From positions 1-64,000 of the forward strand of contig CAYUAP010000003.1 of assembly GCA_964442735.1 (NCBI GenBank): a stretch of DNA of 64,000 bases, given 5' to 3'. The notes beneath the pieces were generated by a model. That model was given only the letters and a program-made list of their open reading frames with translations. It ran no database searches and had not been told where the DNA came from. Shown here one piece after another: positions 19,678 to 29,983 of this stretch (position 1 is its first letter; every line of letters begins with the position of its first letter). This stretch comes from JAUNBG01 sp964442735. GTDB taxonomy: Bacteria > Planctomycetota > Planctomycetia > Pirellulales > Thermoguttaceae. Both the position numbers and the translations under genes were made by a program.

Positions 19678-20859
19678 ATGAATACAAAAATGATTTATGA
19701 CTATTCCATTCCAACAAGAACACTGTTTGGGTCTGGACGTTTGAACGAGTTATACGAACAGCAGCTCCCGGGCAAGAAAGCGGCGATAATTATATCTAAC
19801 GGAAAATCGACACGTACGAACGGTTATCTGGACCGAACCATAGAACAGCTCCAAAAAAGGGGCGTTGAATATGTTATATTCGACCAGATTGAGCCGAATC
19901 CACTCAGTACGACAGTCGATAGGGGAGGAACTTTTGTTCGGGCAAACAACTGCGATTTTCTTGTTGCACTGGGCGGAGGAAGTGTTATGGACGCTGCGAA
20001 AGGAATTGCAGCAATGGCGACCAACAATGGGACCATTTGGGACTATGTCCTGTTCGGAACAGGAAAAAAACAGCCGCTTGCAAACGATCCTCTACCGATC
20101 GTTGCCATAACAACAACGGCAGGAACTGGTTCGGAGACCGATGCAGGTTCCGTTATCACCAATCCGGCAACCAACGAAAAAACGGCCTTTTTTAACCCTA
20201 AATCTTTTCCCGTTCTGGCTATAGTCGATCCGGAACTGACATTGTCCGTTCCTCCAAAATTTACCGCATTTCAAGGCTTCGACGCATTGTTTCATTGTAC
20301 GGAAGGATATATTGCTAAAACGGCTAATCTGATTTCGGACATGTACGCCTTAACCGCTATTGAAAATATCGCCGCAAATTTACCGACTGCCGTTCACAAT
20401 GGTAAAATTCTGGCCGCTCGCGAACATGTCTCGTTTGCCAATACGCTGGCAGGAACCGTTATGATGACCTCTAATTGTACTAGTGAACATTCATTAGAAC
20501 ATGCTTTGTCCGCCTTTCATCAAACTTTACCACATGGCGCTGGCTTGATTATGATTAGTAAAGCGTATTATACGCATTTTATCAACAAACATGTCTGTGA
20601 TGACCGATTTATTCGTATGGCACAGGCTATGGGAAATCAGAACGCAAATGTTCCCATGGATTTTATCGAAGCTTTGGTTAAACTACAGCAAGCCTGTGGT
20701 GTTGCGGATCTAAAAATGTCGGATTACGGTATTACGCCTGACGAGTTTGAAAAATTTGCCCATAACGCACAATCTGCTATGGACTTCCTGTTTCCATGCG
20801 ACCGAACGGTTCTCTCGATTGCCGATTGTGTTGCCATTTATACCGACTCGTATAAATAA
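19678..20859 (+). CDS. Iron-containing alcohol dehydrogenase family protein
   Basis: A 393-residue cytoplasmic group III (iron-type) dehydrogenase, with AAAGGAG upstream of the start. The N-terminal half is a Rossmann-like domain with the GGGSVMDAAKGIA motif; a TTAGTGSETD motif follows, then the helical metal domain. The metal-binding His residues probably include those in the FDALFHCTEG, EHSLEHALSAFHQTLPHGAG segments. Such enzymes reduce aldehydes or act on lactaldehyde, butanol or glycerol. It is a stand-alone gene between the arabinofuranosidase and the giant protein, so its physiological substrate is not indicated. Confidence 0.85.
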   Translation: MNTKMIYDYSIPTRTLFGSGRLNELYEQQLPGKKAAIIISNGKSTRTNGYLDRTIEQLQKRGVEYVIFDQIEPNPLSTTVDRGGTFVRANNCDFLVALGGGSVMDAAKGIAAMATNNGTIWDYVLFGTGKKQPLANDPLPIVAITTTAGTGSETDAGSVITNPATNEKTAFFNPKSFPVLAIVDPELTLSVPPKFTAFQGFDALFHCTEGYIAKTANLISDMYALTAIENIAANLPTAVHNGKILAAREHVSFANTLAGTVMMTSNCTSEHSLEHALSAFHQTLPHGAGLIMISKAYYTHFINKHVCDDRFIRMAQAMGNQNANVPMDFIEALVKLQQACGVADLKMSDYGITPDEFEKFAHNAQSAMDFLFPCDRTVLSIADCVAIYTDSYK

Positions 20860-20949
20860 TGCGTTTAATAAAAGGAAAAACGATATAATGTAAACAGTCT
20901 AAACTCAATATTTAATGATTATTGAAATGTTTATCCTCAATTATGGTGG

Positions 20950-20983
20950 TTCTATCAATCCTACAGTTATTGGATTGATAGAA
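20950..20983. other. 12-bp perfect hairpin downstream of the alcohol dehydrogenase
   Basis: TTCTATCAATCC, a 10-base loop, then GGATTGATAGAA. No U-run follows, so it may be an mRNA 3' stabilising stem, a site for a dimeric regulator, or a remnant of an inverted repeat. Confidence 0.5.
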
Positions 20984-21220
20984 TGTCAATAAATTTCATA
21001 CTTCTTTTGTCACTCGGTTGAATGGTCTGAACGGTTTTATCTTCAAAATGCCGACATTAAACAGTACCAGAATCCGTGTGATAAAAAATAATAATCATCG
21101 GTTGTCCTATTGTTAAATCAACTTTATAAACTGTTAGCATTTGACGTCTATGACATTTCGTGGACGCTGGTATTCCGGCCTGGTCTTCCTCTGGAACTTG
21201 ATAGTCGATAGCAATTAAAA

Positions 21221-21250
21221 CATCATTTTACTATTCATCATTTTACTATT
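21221..21250. repeat. 15-bp tandem duplication
   Basis: The unit catcattttactatt occurs twice head to tail and a third begins (catc). Confidence 0.9.
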
Positions 21251-21550
21251 CATCCCCTGTCAAACGATATTTTACCTGTCATACTATATTTTCATTGATA
21301 TCTGGATTCTGACAGAATCCAACGATTCCTTTATGAACCATGAACTTTATGACCTATAGACTCTTTTACTTCATTTATAAGAGCGTGCTTTTTTAGGTTA
21401 AATCAAAAATTCTCTCCTGTAAACAAACCCTAATTTTATAGTATCTTTTACAGCTTTTTCTCTTTATTGATTTTCAGCTTTCATAATAACATAACACACC
21501 AGCCTTTTGATATTGTTTTGAGAATTCCATAAAAACAGGAAGGAAATTAT

Positions 21551-24500
21551 ATGAATAAAAGCATTTCCGGCAGCAACAATTTATTTGGTTATTATCGATC
21601 ATTAAAACAACGTGGATATCGTTCGGCACGAATTGAAGAACTGGAAGAAAGAACTCTTCTAGCCGTGTCTGTACTTGAAATCAATGGAATGTCCTATGAT
21701 GCATCGATCAATCAATCGAACTCCGGTATTTGGTCTTGGGATACCACTAGTCAAACATTATCTCTTGTCGATTATATCGGAGGAGCTATAGCAGCTTCTT
21801 TTGAAAGTTCCGATACTACAAAACTGATAACAATTGACCTTGGCAGTTCCGGAACCCATCATTTTATTAATGTTATACCGGGAACAGATGGTCTTAACAT
21901 TGATGGACGCATTGCCTTTACTGGTTCGGATGAAAGTTCATTATATGTATATGGCGGAATTAGAGCCGATGGAAACGGAACCGTAGGTATTGATAATATC
22001 ACGAAAACAGCCGATATCAATATCTATTATGCGGATACCCATATTGATGCATTCGCCAATACACAGGCAGAATTACAGAACGCTATCGATTCGGCAACAG
22101 GTGGCAGTGGAAATGATACCGGTACCCAATATACTGTTATGGTTGCCAATAGTATCCAATTAACTTCGTTTACCAGAACCAATAATAAAACTGTTTCCGA
22201 TATTAGAATTGATGGACAGCGTAATATTATGATACTCTCCAGCGGTGACTGGACAATCAACGCTTCCACTACTACGACAAGCAGTTCCGTTATCTGCATT
22301 AATAATTATAGTACAGATAATTCGACGCCTTCGGTCAATAAAGCATCCGTTCTTTCGTTAAATAGTAGTGTTTCTCTTGGTACAACTTCCTTGACTCTAA
22401 CCAGTACTACGGAATTAGGAGGAAGTACGGCACGGGCCCGAAGTGTTTCTCTCGTTCATAACAGTGGTACGTTCTATTTGTATAACGGTGTTAATATCGT
22501 TAATAATATCAATTCGGATAGTACAATGTACAATCCTGGCGATAATGCCGGTGGTGTTTACGTTGCAGGGCCATGGTCAACAACAACCGCTTATACGACA
22601 AGTTTATTGACCGTTGACTCCGATGGTAATCCAACCGGAGAGAGAGTCAGTGAAAATGGAACTGTTATTGCCAGTCAATTGAATCTCATGGCCGCTTTTT
22701 ATATGTATGGAGGAACAATTTCCGGAAATATTTCCTATCTGCATGGAGGAGGTATCGACTCTTTTGGAATAGTATATATCAATGGTGGTACCCTGGAAAA
22801 TAATACCGCCTATTGGGAAGGAGGTGGTATCTTCAGTCGCGGTTATGTTTTTCTAAACGAAGGGGCTATTTTGAATAATATCTGTACACGAAATACCAGT
22901 AATGATTATGGTAAAGGAGGAGGGATTCATAACAGTATCACTGCCTATTTGGAGATGAATGGAGGTACGATTTATGGTAATCGTAGTGTTCGCGGAGGGG
23001 GTATCTATGCTGGAGGAAACGGAAGTGCGACTCTGGTCATTAACGGTGGTTCCATTACGTACAATTACGCGTCAGGTGTCTATACAAACCAGGCTAATCT
23101 GGGTGATGGAGGGGGAATTTGGGCCAACTCCACCGTTAAAATCTACGGAGGTAAAATCGCCTATAATTATACACTTAATAATATCGGAAATGGAATTTAC
23201 ATTCAGCCGGCCGATTCTTCCAGCGCAATTAGAGATCCGTTGATTTATATCGGCGGGTCTGGCAGTGTATCCACCTCCAATAAAGTGTATATTGGAAGTA
23301 TTACTCAAATACATGATAAACCGTCTGGTATTCCTTTAATCCCCATTCGTGTGGAATCAACTTTAACCACAGTCGGTTCCATTATGTATATTAGTTTGGC
23401 TTCTTCTCTGGCCAGTTCCATGAAAGAAGGATTTCCTTTGATTTATTTCGAATCCGGATTGGATGTCGTTGAAAGTAAATTTACTTTAGACAGTACCGAT
23501 TGGGAATTCTGTATTAGTACCGGAGAATATAACAATGGAACGATTACAGACTACAAAACACAATTTGGTGCTCTTCCCGATTCTATTAGTAATGGAACAG
23601 TGATCGAAGACAACGCAGCTTATGCACAAATGTTGGTCTTTCACCTTATTACGAATAACAATGCCTACTCCATACGTATCGGAGATCTCTTCTTTACGAC
23701 CCGGGACAACGCCTTTGAATGGATCGAAACCTATTATATTAATGGGACGGAAAGTATGATGACTCCATGGATCTATACTAATTATTATCTCGCAGAGGTC
23801 GGTTCTTCCGTGGATAATCCATTGATTTTGAATATGATTCATAACACCTCTTCAACGCAAATCGATAAAGTAAAAAATCATCTAATGATTCGATCCGAAA
23901 CCGAATCGACAAAAAATTCCATTATGTCTATTATCGGAAGTGCCCCCACCGATTACAGTTATTTTCTCTTCTCCGGGACAGAAGCTTCCCGAACAGGGTC
24001 CGTTGTTGCCATGACCTCTTCCTTTACCTGGTCGGACGAAGGTGATTTTGAAATGTCCATAAATCATGCAGCAGTTATTCCGATGGATTCATCCGCTCTG
24101 GTAACCGTAAACGCAAACTCTTCCTTGACTCTTGGCGAAAATACGATCGATTCCGGTTATCTGACGATTAACGCAAATTATCAATATGCAAAACAGGGGG
24201 CCTATTATCTGGTTGAGGGATCTCTTGATGCTCCTGGTCAGTTGATTATTAATTCCAAAACAACGGTCAAAAATAACAGGAATTCCTATAGCGAAGCAAT
24301 CAATCTGAATCGAATGGCAGGCTGTGTCGTTGTTACCGGATACGGTGAATTAACTTTACGCGGTACAATTCAGGAATGTCTCGGTACAACAGCCGGTGCT
24401 ATTGTGATTAATTCTTCTAACGCAACTGTCACTATCGATGGTGGAAAAATCCTCGGCTGCAATTCAGGGATAGCCTCTTTTAATGGTCAGATTATTTCTG

Positions 24501-27500
24501 GAACAGTTTCTGGCGCCGGTGCTATATGGAATGCTTCCGGAGATATCACCAACGAAGGAAAAGTCTGGTTCTATCTTGATACGGATACAACCCATTCCAG
24601 TCCCATTTATTCCGAACTCGCCGGTAACGTTCATCAGGGTGATACTTTTACCATCTCCTCCGGAAGTCATGCGGGGACATATGTCATTTCTGTTGATACT
24701 TCCGATAATATCACCTTTGTCAGGCAGGGTGACAGTTCCATAACCGGGATTGGTGTAACTACAAATGGCGGAACACTCTATATTCCCTGGGATAAAGCAA
24801 CGATCGAACTCCCAAAATCGTTAATTCCTGATAATGAAGTGACTTGGTTCTATTACGCTGACGGTAGTTACATGGGCTCTAAATTCGGGCCCGTGGTTAC
24901 TGGTGATACCGTTACTTTTTATAATTATGGCACGAACGTTTATGTGACCTATACTGTAACTAACAATTCCGGAATCATTACCATTACAGGAAGTGATAGT
25001 TCCTCCGGAACCGGGCAGATTAGTCCCGTAGAATACTCCCTGTGGGGGACAGGAGGAACCATTACGATAAATGGAACGGCGATGATTACTGAAAATAACG
25101 GACGATACGGAGGTATTTTCAATACAGGGACCATTAATATGAATGGTGGAACTTTTATTGATAATACAAATAACATCGTTTCTTCCACGTCCGATGTCAA
25201 TTCCGACTCTATTACTCTAACTGGTGGCAACATTACAGTTGTTACCAGCGGTACCAATAAAACGATTACCATTATCGATACATACGCATCTGTTATCGGA
25301 AGTAATGGAAGAACATATCCCGTGATCGAATCACGAAGCGATTCTCAGGTGGCCGGTATCATTACGATTGGTTCATATAAATATAAATATAATTCGGCAA
25401 CGTTGGTATTTACCTATAATCAGACAACTCCGAACCTCTCTTCCGCCGTGATTACCGTTGATACAGCCAATACCACAGTTCCCGATATTACAACCGCGAT
25501 AGCCATCATCAGTGCTACGGGAATTAATACTGAACCGATTCGGGACAATATCGCCATTTGGCAAAGCGGAATTCTTAATATGTCTGGCTCTGCCTATATC
25601 AATGATAGTAATATCGTCTACCTGGACGAATGTCAAGTTTTTACGATAACAGGAGAACTCAATACTTCCACCTATACCAATGCCGGATCCTCCTTGAGTT
25701 ATGATTCATGGAGTATGGAACCAATGACAATTCTCTATATCGTCGATATGACTGGAGTACCCTCCGATCAAAATATTACCGAAGCAACTGCTCTGATGGA
25801 ATCGGGAATTCTTCAGCATATTCGGACAAATGCTGTTGTTCAGGACGTTAATCGCACGACGAGTGTTCTGACACCGAATATCGTTATCTCCTACGCGACC
25901 TTGACCTATTGGGAAAATTTTGATTCGTCCGATACCGTATCCTATCAGGATCCAACCACCTATCTCGGAGGAGATGTTGTTAGTACCATGACCTATTTCC
26001 AGGTAATGACGGCCTCTGGTGGAGACTTCATGATAAAGAATAATTATGCGTTCATCGGTTGGAATTCGAAGCAGGATGGAACAGGAACCTGGTATCATCC
26101 CGGCGAGGCACTTTCGGAAAATATCACACTGACATCTTTGAGTACAATACTGTATGCGCAATGGTCCAATACCTATCTTTCAACTCTGGATGATGAAATC
26201 GTAACGGGCGATGGATATCGTTCTTTACGGGAAGCCTTGATTATTTCACAGTATTCGAACGACTTTTTCGATCATTTTATTACAATACAAACCGACTATA
26301 CGAAATGGGAACAGTACTCCGGTAATACTGGCGATAATAAAAGCGGACAGGAGTGGACATGGGCCTTCCCTACGAATTTAACCGTCTATTTGAGTTCGAC
26401 TTATTCCGGACTGAATCAAGCATTAACGACGAATTCACTAGCTGATATTACCGCTGTTATGAATGAATATACGGGAATTATCGGTGGAATAACACGTTAC
26501 GCCGCGAAAAGTACGATTTTCACCAATGGCTCTCTCGTTTACGGATTTTATGGAGACACTGTTACCGGTTCAACACTTCAGGAAATATCTGTAGACAAAC
26601 TGGATGGAACAAGTCTAACGTGCTATGTCATCAATACAAATGGAGAGATTACACTTTACAGCGATTCTACTGGAACGAATAAAGTCGCAAACGGAACGGC
26701 CTGGACCGATACAACACTCTTTCTTGAAAATGAAAATAACGAAAATTATACCTTTGCGGGTTCCGTTTCGGGGGCAGTTGTACTCGATAATGTTGTTGCC
26801 GTTGGTAATGCAACCTGTCAAATAACAACGGCGATTACCGGTGGATTTAATTACACCTCGTATTATGGAATTACCGGAATGACCGCTGTTACTACCGGTC
26901 TTAACCTGGATACATATGATTTAATTGTACAAACTCTAACGGGGACCGGACTCTATTACAGTGGCTCTGTTACTCTGTTTACCAATACCAACGGATTAAC
27001 AATCGGATATGTCGAAAATGCGGTAACCACAAGTGGTTCCATTACACTAAAAGGCAACTCAACCAGTTATTATGTTACTGTTTCCGGTTCGACTATAACT
27101 TTATGGACAGATAGTACCCAAACAACCAAACTGGCCTCGGGAAAAGTCTATTCCGATGAAACATTATTCTTCGCAACAGACGATACCGATCAAACTGCCC
27201 CAATTCAAAAAAAATCGGGAGAGGTCACCGATAACGAATCCATTATATTTGACAATCTGGTTCAATGTACGATTGCTATTGATACGTCAGGAAATATTAC
27301 TTTTTCTTCCAATAGCGATACACGAACTCATAATATTATCATTGATGCTGGACAGGAATCAATAACAACGGAAACAGGATTTCGTCATTTAGTATTGTCC
27401 GTTACTAATGATATATTGAGTAATCCGGTCAAGATATCCGGTCTTCATTTCATTAATGGACGTGAAAAAAATGGTGGTTCCATTTATATTTCCGCAGGTA

Positions 27501-29461
27501 ATATTACCTTCGAAAGCTGTAACTTTTATGATAATACCGCGTATACAAGCAACAGTTATGCTACAGGAGCTACAGGAAACGGAGGGGCTATTGCTAATAT
27601 GGGTGGTACTCTGACACTTGCCTCCTACTCCAGTGTGGAAATTTCCGACTTCAATACGAATATCAGTAATCAAACGAATCCTGATCGCATTAATGCACGT
27701 CTGGGAGGGGCCATATTCAATACATCGACATGTTCTATAACCGACTCCTATTGTTCCTGGCTGAACGTTAGTTGGTGTGGGGGCGCTCTTTATAATAAAT
27801 ATATCGGAACTCTCAACAGTGACGGACTTTTGGATGGGACACTGGCATCCATGTCGATTACAAACTCTACTATATTCCATAATACTGCTGACTACGGTGG
27901 TGGTATTGCTAATTATGGAATAATGACGATAGAAAAGTCGAAAACGTCTTCATCATCACTCCTGAATACGATTCTTTATAACCAGGCCAATTACAATGGG
28001 GGGGGAATACTTAATGGATATATGTTGACGACGACAGGAATTCAGAATTCTCTCACTATAGGCGATATTTCAATTTCCCACAATAATGCTCTTGGAAACG
28101 GTACCTCGGATATTAAAATACTTAACGGCGGTTTCGGCGGAGGTGTTATTAATGGTTCCATTATGACAATTCAAGGAACTATCTTTTCACAGAACAATGC
28201 AACCATTAATGGTGGAGGAATTAGTAATACAAGAGCTTCATCTGTTTATGGAACTGGTTTCAGTACCGAAGCTTATGGTGTTTTACTCATTCAGGACAAC
28301 GAAAACAGTGTCTATACAATCTTTAATCTGAATACCGCAACAGAATGTGGAGGAGGAATCGGCAATTGGGGCCATTTAACGATTCAAGGACAGACCAGTT
28401 TCGTCTCGAATACAGCCGCCCTGGGAGATCAGATTTACAATGCCGGTATTTATACGTCCAATACAAACGCGATTGTACCTGCGGCACTTGTCAATACAAA
28501 CTCCATTATTTCTGTTTTTGCGTCAGCTCTATCAACACGACAAATTTCTGAATTTGCAAGTATGAACGACAATATTGATCTTTTAGTCAAATTCGAGGAT
28601 GAAGATTATGAAAATCTTGGTCCGGCTAATTCGATAACTCCAGCTTCATTAAATTTAGAAGAAGGAACACATTACTTTTCTTGTATTCTGGCTGCTGATT
28701 CTGTCAAAACGGAAGAAATTCCTTTTTATATAACGATTCTACCCGAAACAAAAAATGAAGAAAATTCGGCTTCCGTTTCGGTGAATAAAAGTTCCTACTA
28801 TGACGATACGGTGGTTAAACTGAATATAACTGCGAATTTTTCCGAAAAAAACAGATCTGGATACCGATGGACCATTCATTGGGGAGATGAAAAAATGGAT
28901 TGTTACGATGGTGATGCGAACATACTCTTTAATCAATCCAATTCCATTTCGCTCCTGCATTACTATTTGCCGCAGAACGAAACAAAAGTCTATGATATTA
29001 CCTTGGAAATATTGGACTGCATAGGAGAAGGTGGAGAACACTTTTATTACCTTGGTTCACACCAGGTTCCAGCTTCTTTACTGAATAATGAAATATTTTC
29101 CATCAATTCCATTCAAGAATGTACAATATCAGAAATGGTATCAAGCTCAAGTGTTGTTTCCCGCGACCTCGATATTTTTACCAGAGAAATCGGAGTAATT
29201 TACAATCGTCATCTATTTCAGAACGATATAACTCGAATGATATCTCGAAAAGATATTATTGATAATATATACAATAGTGATGCAGAAAACTTTTTGCGGT
29301 CGGAACAAAATACATTGATAAACATTTGGGAACAATATCCTGAAGAAGCGAGTTCCATATTGGATTTACCAGAAATTGACTTCATGACAAAAGATGTTTC
29401 TGATTATTATGAAAACATTTTCGAAGAATATTTTCCAGATATATTCAAACGAACTCTATAA
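21551..29461 (+). CDS. Giant secreted surface protein with LEPxLLA-type motif
   Basis: A 2636-residue protein with AGGAAG upstream of the start. Residues 31-40, LEERTLLAVS, match the N-terminal motif seen in many large exported planctomycete proteins. Most of the rest is beta-solenoid. GG-rich Pmp-like turns (GGGI, NNTA) recur at about 385-585, 930-1000 and 1970-2300. Residues about 1450-1538 contain an InlB/Listeria-Bacteroides-type repeat (FIGWNSKQDGTGTWY, LYAQW). RSLREALIIS near 1557 resembles the CSLREA-type motif. Two about 95-residue repeats lie near 1660-1760 and 1815-1910 (ITLYSDSTGTNKVANGTAWT versus ITLWTDSTQTTKLASGKVYS). Residues about 2410-2505 look like a PKD-type domain. There is no C-terminal autotransporter barrel. 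It is probably a cell-surface adhesin or matrix protein; a glycan target is possible. Confidence 0.8.
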   Translation: MNKSISGSNNLFGYYRSLKQRGYRSARIEELEERTLLAVSVLEINGMSYDASINQSNSGIWSWDTTSQTLSLVDYIGGAIAASFESSDTTKLITIDLGSSGTHHFINVIPGTDGLNIDGRIAFTGSDESSLYVYGGIRADGNGTVGIDNITKTADINIYYADTHIDAFANTQAELQNAIDSATGGSGNDTGTQYTVMVANSIQLTSFTRTNNKTVSDIRIDGQRNIMILSSGDWTINASTTTTSSSVICINNYSTDNSTPSVNKASVLSLNSSVSLGTTSLTLTSTTELGGSTARARSVSLVHNSGTFYLYNGVNIVNNINSDSTMYNPGDNAGGVYVAGPWSTTTAYTTSLLTVDSDGNPTGERVSENGTVIASQLNLMAAFYMYGGTISGNISYLHGGGIDSFGIVYINGGTLENNTAYWEGGGIFSRGYVFLNEGAILNNICTRNTSNDYGKGGGIHNSITAYLEMNGGTIYGNRSVRGGGIYAGGNGSATLVINGGSITYNYASGVYTNQANLGDGGGIWANSTVKIYGGKIAYNYTLNNIGNGIYIQPADSSSAIRDPLIYIGGSGSVSTSNKVYIGSITQIHDKPSGIPLIPIRVESTLTTVGSIMYISLASSLASSMKEGFPLIYFESGLDVVESKFTLDSTDWEFCISTGEYNNGTITDYKTQFGALPDSISNGTVIEDNAAYAQMLVFHLITNNNAYSIRIGDLFFTTRDNAFEWIETYYINGTESMMTPWIYTNYYLAEVGSSVDNPLILNMIHNTSSTQIDKVKNHLMIRSETESTKNSIMSIIGSAPTDYSYFLFSGTEASRTGSVVAMTSSFTWSDEGDFEMSINHAAVIPMDSSALVTVNANSSLTLGENTIDSGYLTINANYQYAKQGAYYLVEGSLDAPGQLIINSKTTVKNNRNSYSEAINLNRMAGCVVVTGYGELTLRGTIQECLGTTAGAIVINSSNATVTIDGGKILGCNSGIASFNGQIISGTVSGAGAIWNASGDITNEGKVWFYLDTDTTHSSPIYSELAGNVHQGDTFTISSGSHAGTYVISVDTSDNITFVRQGDSSITGIGVTTNGGTLYIPWDKATIELPKSLIPDNEVTWFYYADGSYMGSKFGPVVTGDTVTFYNYGTNVYVTYTVTNNSGIITITGSDSSSGTGQISPVEYSLWGTGGTITINGTAMITENNGRYGGIFNTGTINMNGGTFIDNTNNIVSSTSDVNSDSITLTGGNITVVTSGTNKTITIIDTYASVIGSNGRTYPVIESRSDSQVAGIITIGSYKYKYNSATLVFTYNQTTPNLSSAVITVDTANTTVPDITTAIAIISATGINTEPIRDNIAIWQSGILNMSGSAYINDSNIVYLDECQVFTITGELNTSTYTNAGSSLSYDSWSMEPMTILYIVDMTGVPSDQNITEATALMESGILQHIRTNAVVQDVNRTTSVLTPNIVISYATLTYWENFDSSDTVSYQDPTTYLGGDVVSTMTYFQVMTASGGDFMIKNNYAFIGWNSKQDGTGTWYHPGEALSENITLTSLSTILYAQWSNTYLSTLDDEIVTGDGYRSLREALIISQYSNDFFDHFITIQTDYTKWEQYSGNTGDNKSGQEWTWAFPTNLTVYLSSTYSGLNQALTTNSLADITAVMNEYTGIIGGITRYAAKSTIFTNGSLVYGFYGDTVTGSTLQEISVDKLDGTSLTCYVINTNGEITLYSDSTGTNKVANGTAWTDTTLFLENENNENYTFAGSVSGAVVLDNVVAVGNATCQITTAITGGFNYTSYYGITGMTAVTTGLNLDTYDLIVQTLTGTGLYYSGSVTLFTNTNGLTIGYVENAVTTSGSITLKGNSTSYYVTVSGSTITLWTDSTQTTKLASGKVYSDETLFFATDDTDQTAPIQKKSGEVTDNESIIFDNLVQCTIAIDTSGNITFSSNSDTRTHNIIIDAGQESITTETGFRHLVLSVTNDILSNPVKISGLHFINGREKNGGSIYISAGNITFESCNFYDNTAYTSNSYATGATGNGGAIANMGGTLTLASYSSVEISDFNTNISNQTNPDRINARLGGAIFNTSTCSITDSYCSWLNVSWCGGALYNKYIGTLNSDGLLDGTLASMSITNSTIFHNTADYGGGIANYGIMTIEKSKTSSSSLLNTILYNQANYNGGGILNGYMLTTTGIQNSLTIGDISISHNNALGNGTSDIKILNGGFGGGVINGSIMTIQGTIFSQNNATINGGGISNTRASSVYGTGFSTEAYGVLLIQDNENSVYTIFNLNTATECGGGIGNWGHLTIQGQTSFVSNTAALGDQIYNAGIYTSNTNAIVPAALVNTNSIISVFASALSTRQISEFASMNDNIDLLVKFEDEDYENLGPANSITPASLNLEEGTHYFSCILAADSVKTEEIPFYITILPETKNEENSASVSVNKSSYYDDTVVKLNITANFSEKNRSGYRWTIHWGDEKMDCYDGDANILFNQSNSISLLHYYLPQNETKVYDITLEILDCIGEGGEHFYYLGSHQVPASLLNNEIFSINSIQECTISEMVSSSSVVSRDLDIFTREIGVIYNRHLFQNDITRMISRKDIIDNIYNSDAENFLRSEQNTLINIWEQYPEEASSILDLPEIDFMTKDVSDYYENIFEEYFPDIFKRTL

Positions 29462-29983
29462 AAGAGAGAAAGGTGAACTTTTGAAATGAATAGTATTTGA
29501 ACCATAGATACAATAAAAATGGAATACCGGATTCTTCATGTTCGGTCAAATGACAAAAGTCATTTCCCGTATATCGTATCCATAACTTCAATATTTTACA
29601 TACGTTACTATACAGGTTTAAGAACATCCTTTTATTTATGATATACGTTCGTTATTTCAACATAAACGAACGTTTGTATTCATAAATACAAAAAAACACG
29701 TCTAAAATCTAAAGTAGACGGAACTCAATGTCTTCCGGGGAGAAATGATCGAAGAAATAAAGTTCACCGAACTTGTTGTACGATGAAAAAAATGGATTTC
29801 TTTCAATCTCCCCGCTTTTAATTGCAGACATTCTCTTTAGCTTTAAAATATTCCAATTGATGGAGGGGATTTTCAGAAAAATTTCCCATCACCTTCTACT
29901 CGAAAACTTTTTAGTGGTAACGATGATTCCTTTTTCAAGATTGATCCGTTTACAATACAACCATTCAAAATAAATCTTTTGAG
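29462..29983. other. Intergenic region between convergent genes
   Basis: About 520 bp between the giant gene and hisG. Apart from the hairpin at 29645-29673, nothing was recognised. Short open frames on both strands have no ribosome site or recognisable product. Confidence 0.5.
29645..29673. terminator. Possible terminator hairpin after the giant gene
   Basis: ACGTTCGTT, an 11-base loop, AACGAACGT: a perfect 9-bp stem about 185 bases downstream of the giant gene's stop, followed by TTGTATTC. The U-run is poor, so confidence is low. Confidence 0.3.

Larger units (their letters stand above)
20860..21550. other. Long intergenic region with hairpins and a tandem duplication
   Basis: About 690 bp with no credible gene. 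It holds a 12-bp perfect hairpin (20950-20983), a 15-bp tandem duplication (21221-21250) and a small hairpin GGATTCT-GAC-AGAATCC (21304-21320). The promoter of the giant gene must be here. A 50-codon open frame on the minus strand was not recognised. Confidence 0.6.

Noticed and set aside
21071..21230. About 50-codon minus-strand frame (IAIDYQVPEEDQAGIPASTK)
   Set aside because: It looks slightly protein-like but has no start signal and no recognised family; it could be a further fossil, but support is too thin.
29773..29973. 66-codon open frame between the giant gene and hisG
   Set aside because: No start signal or recognisable product; probably chance.
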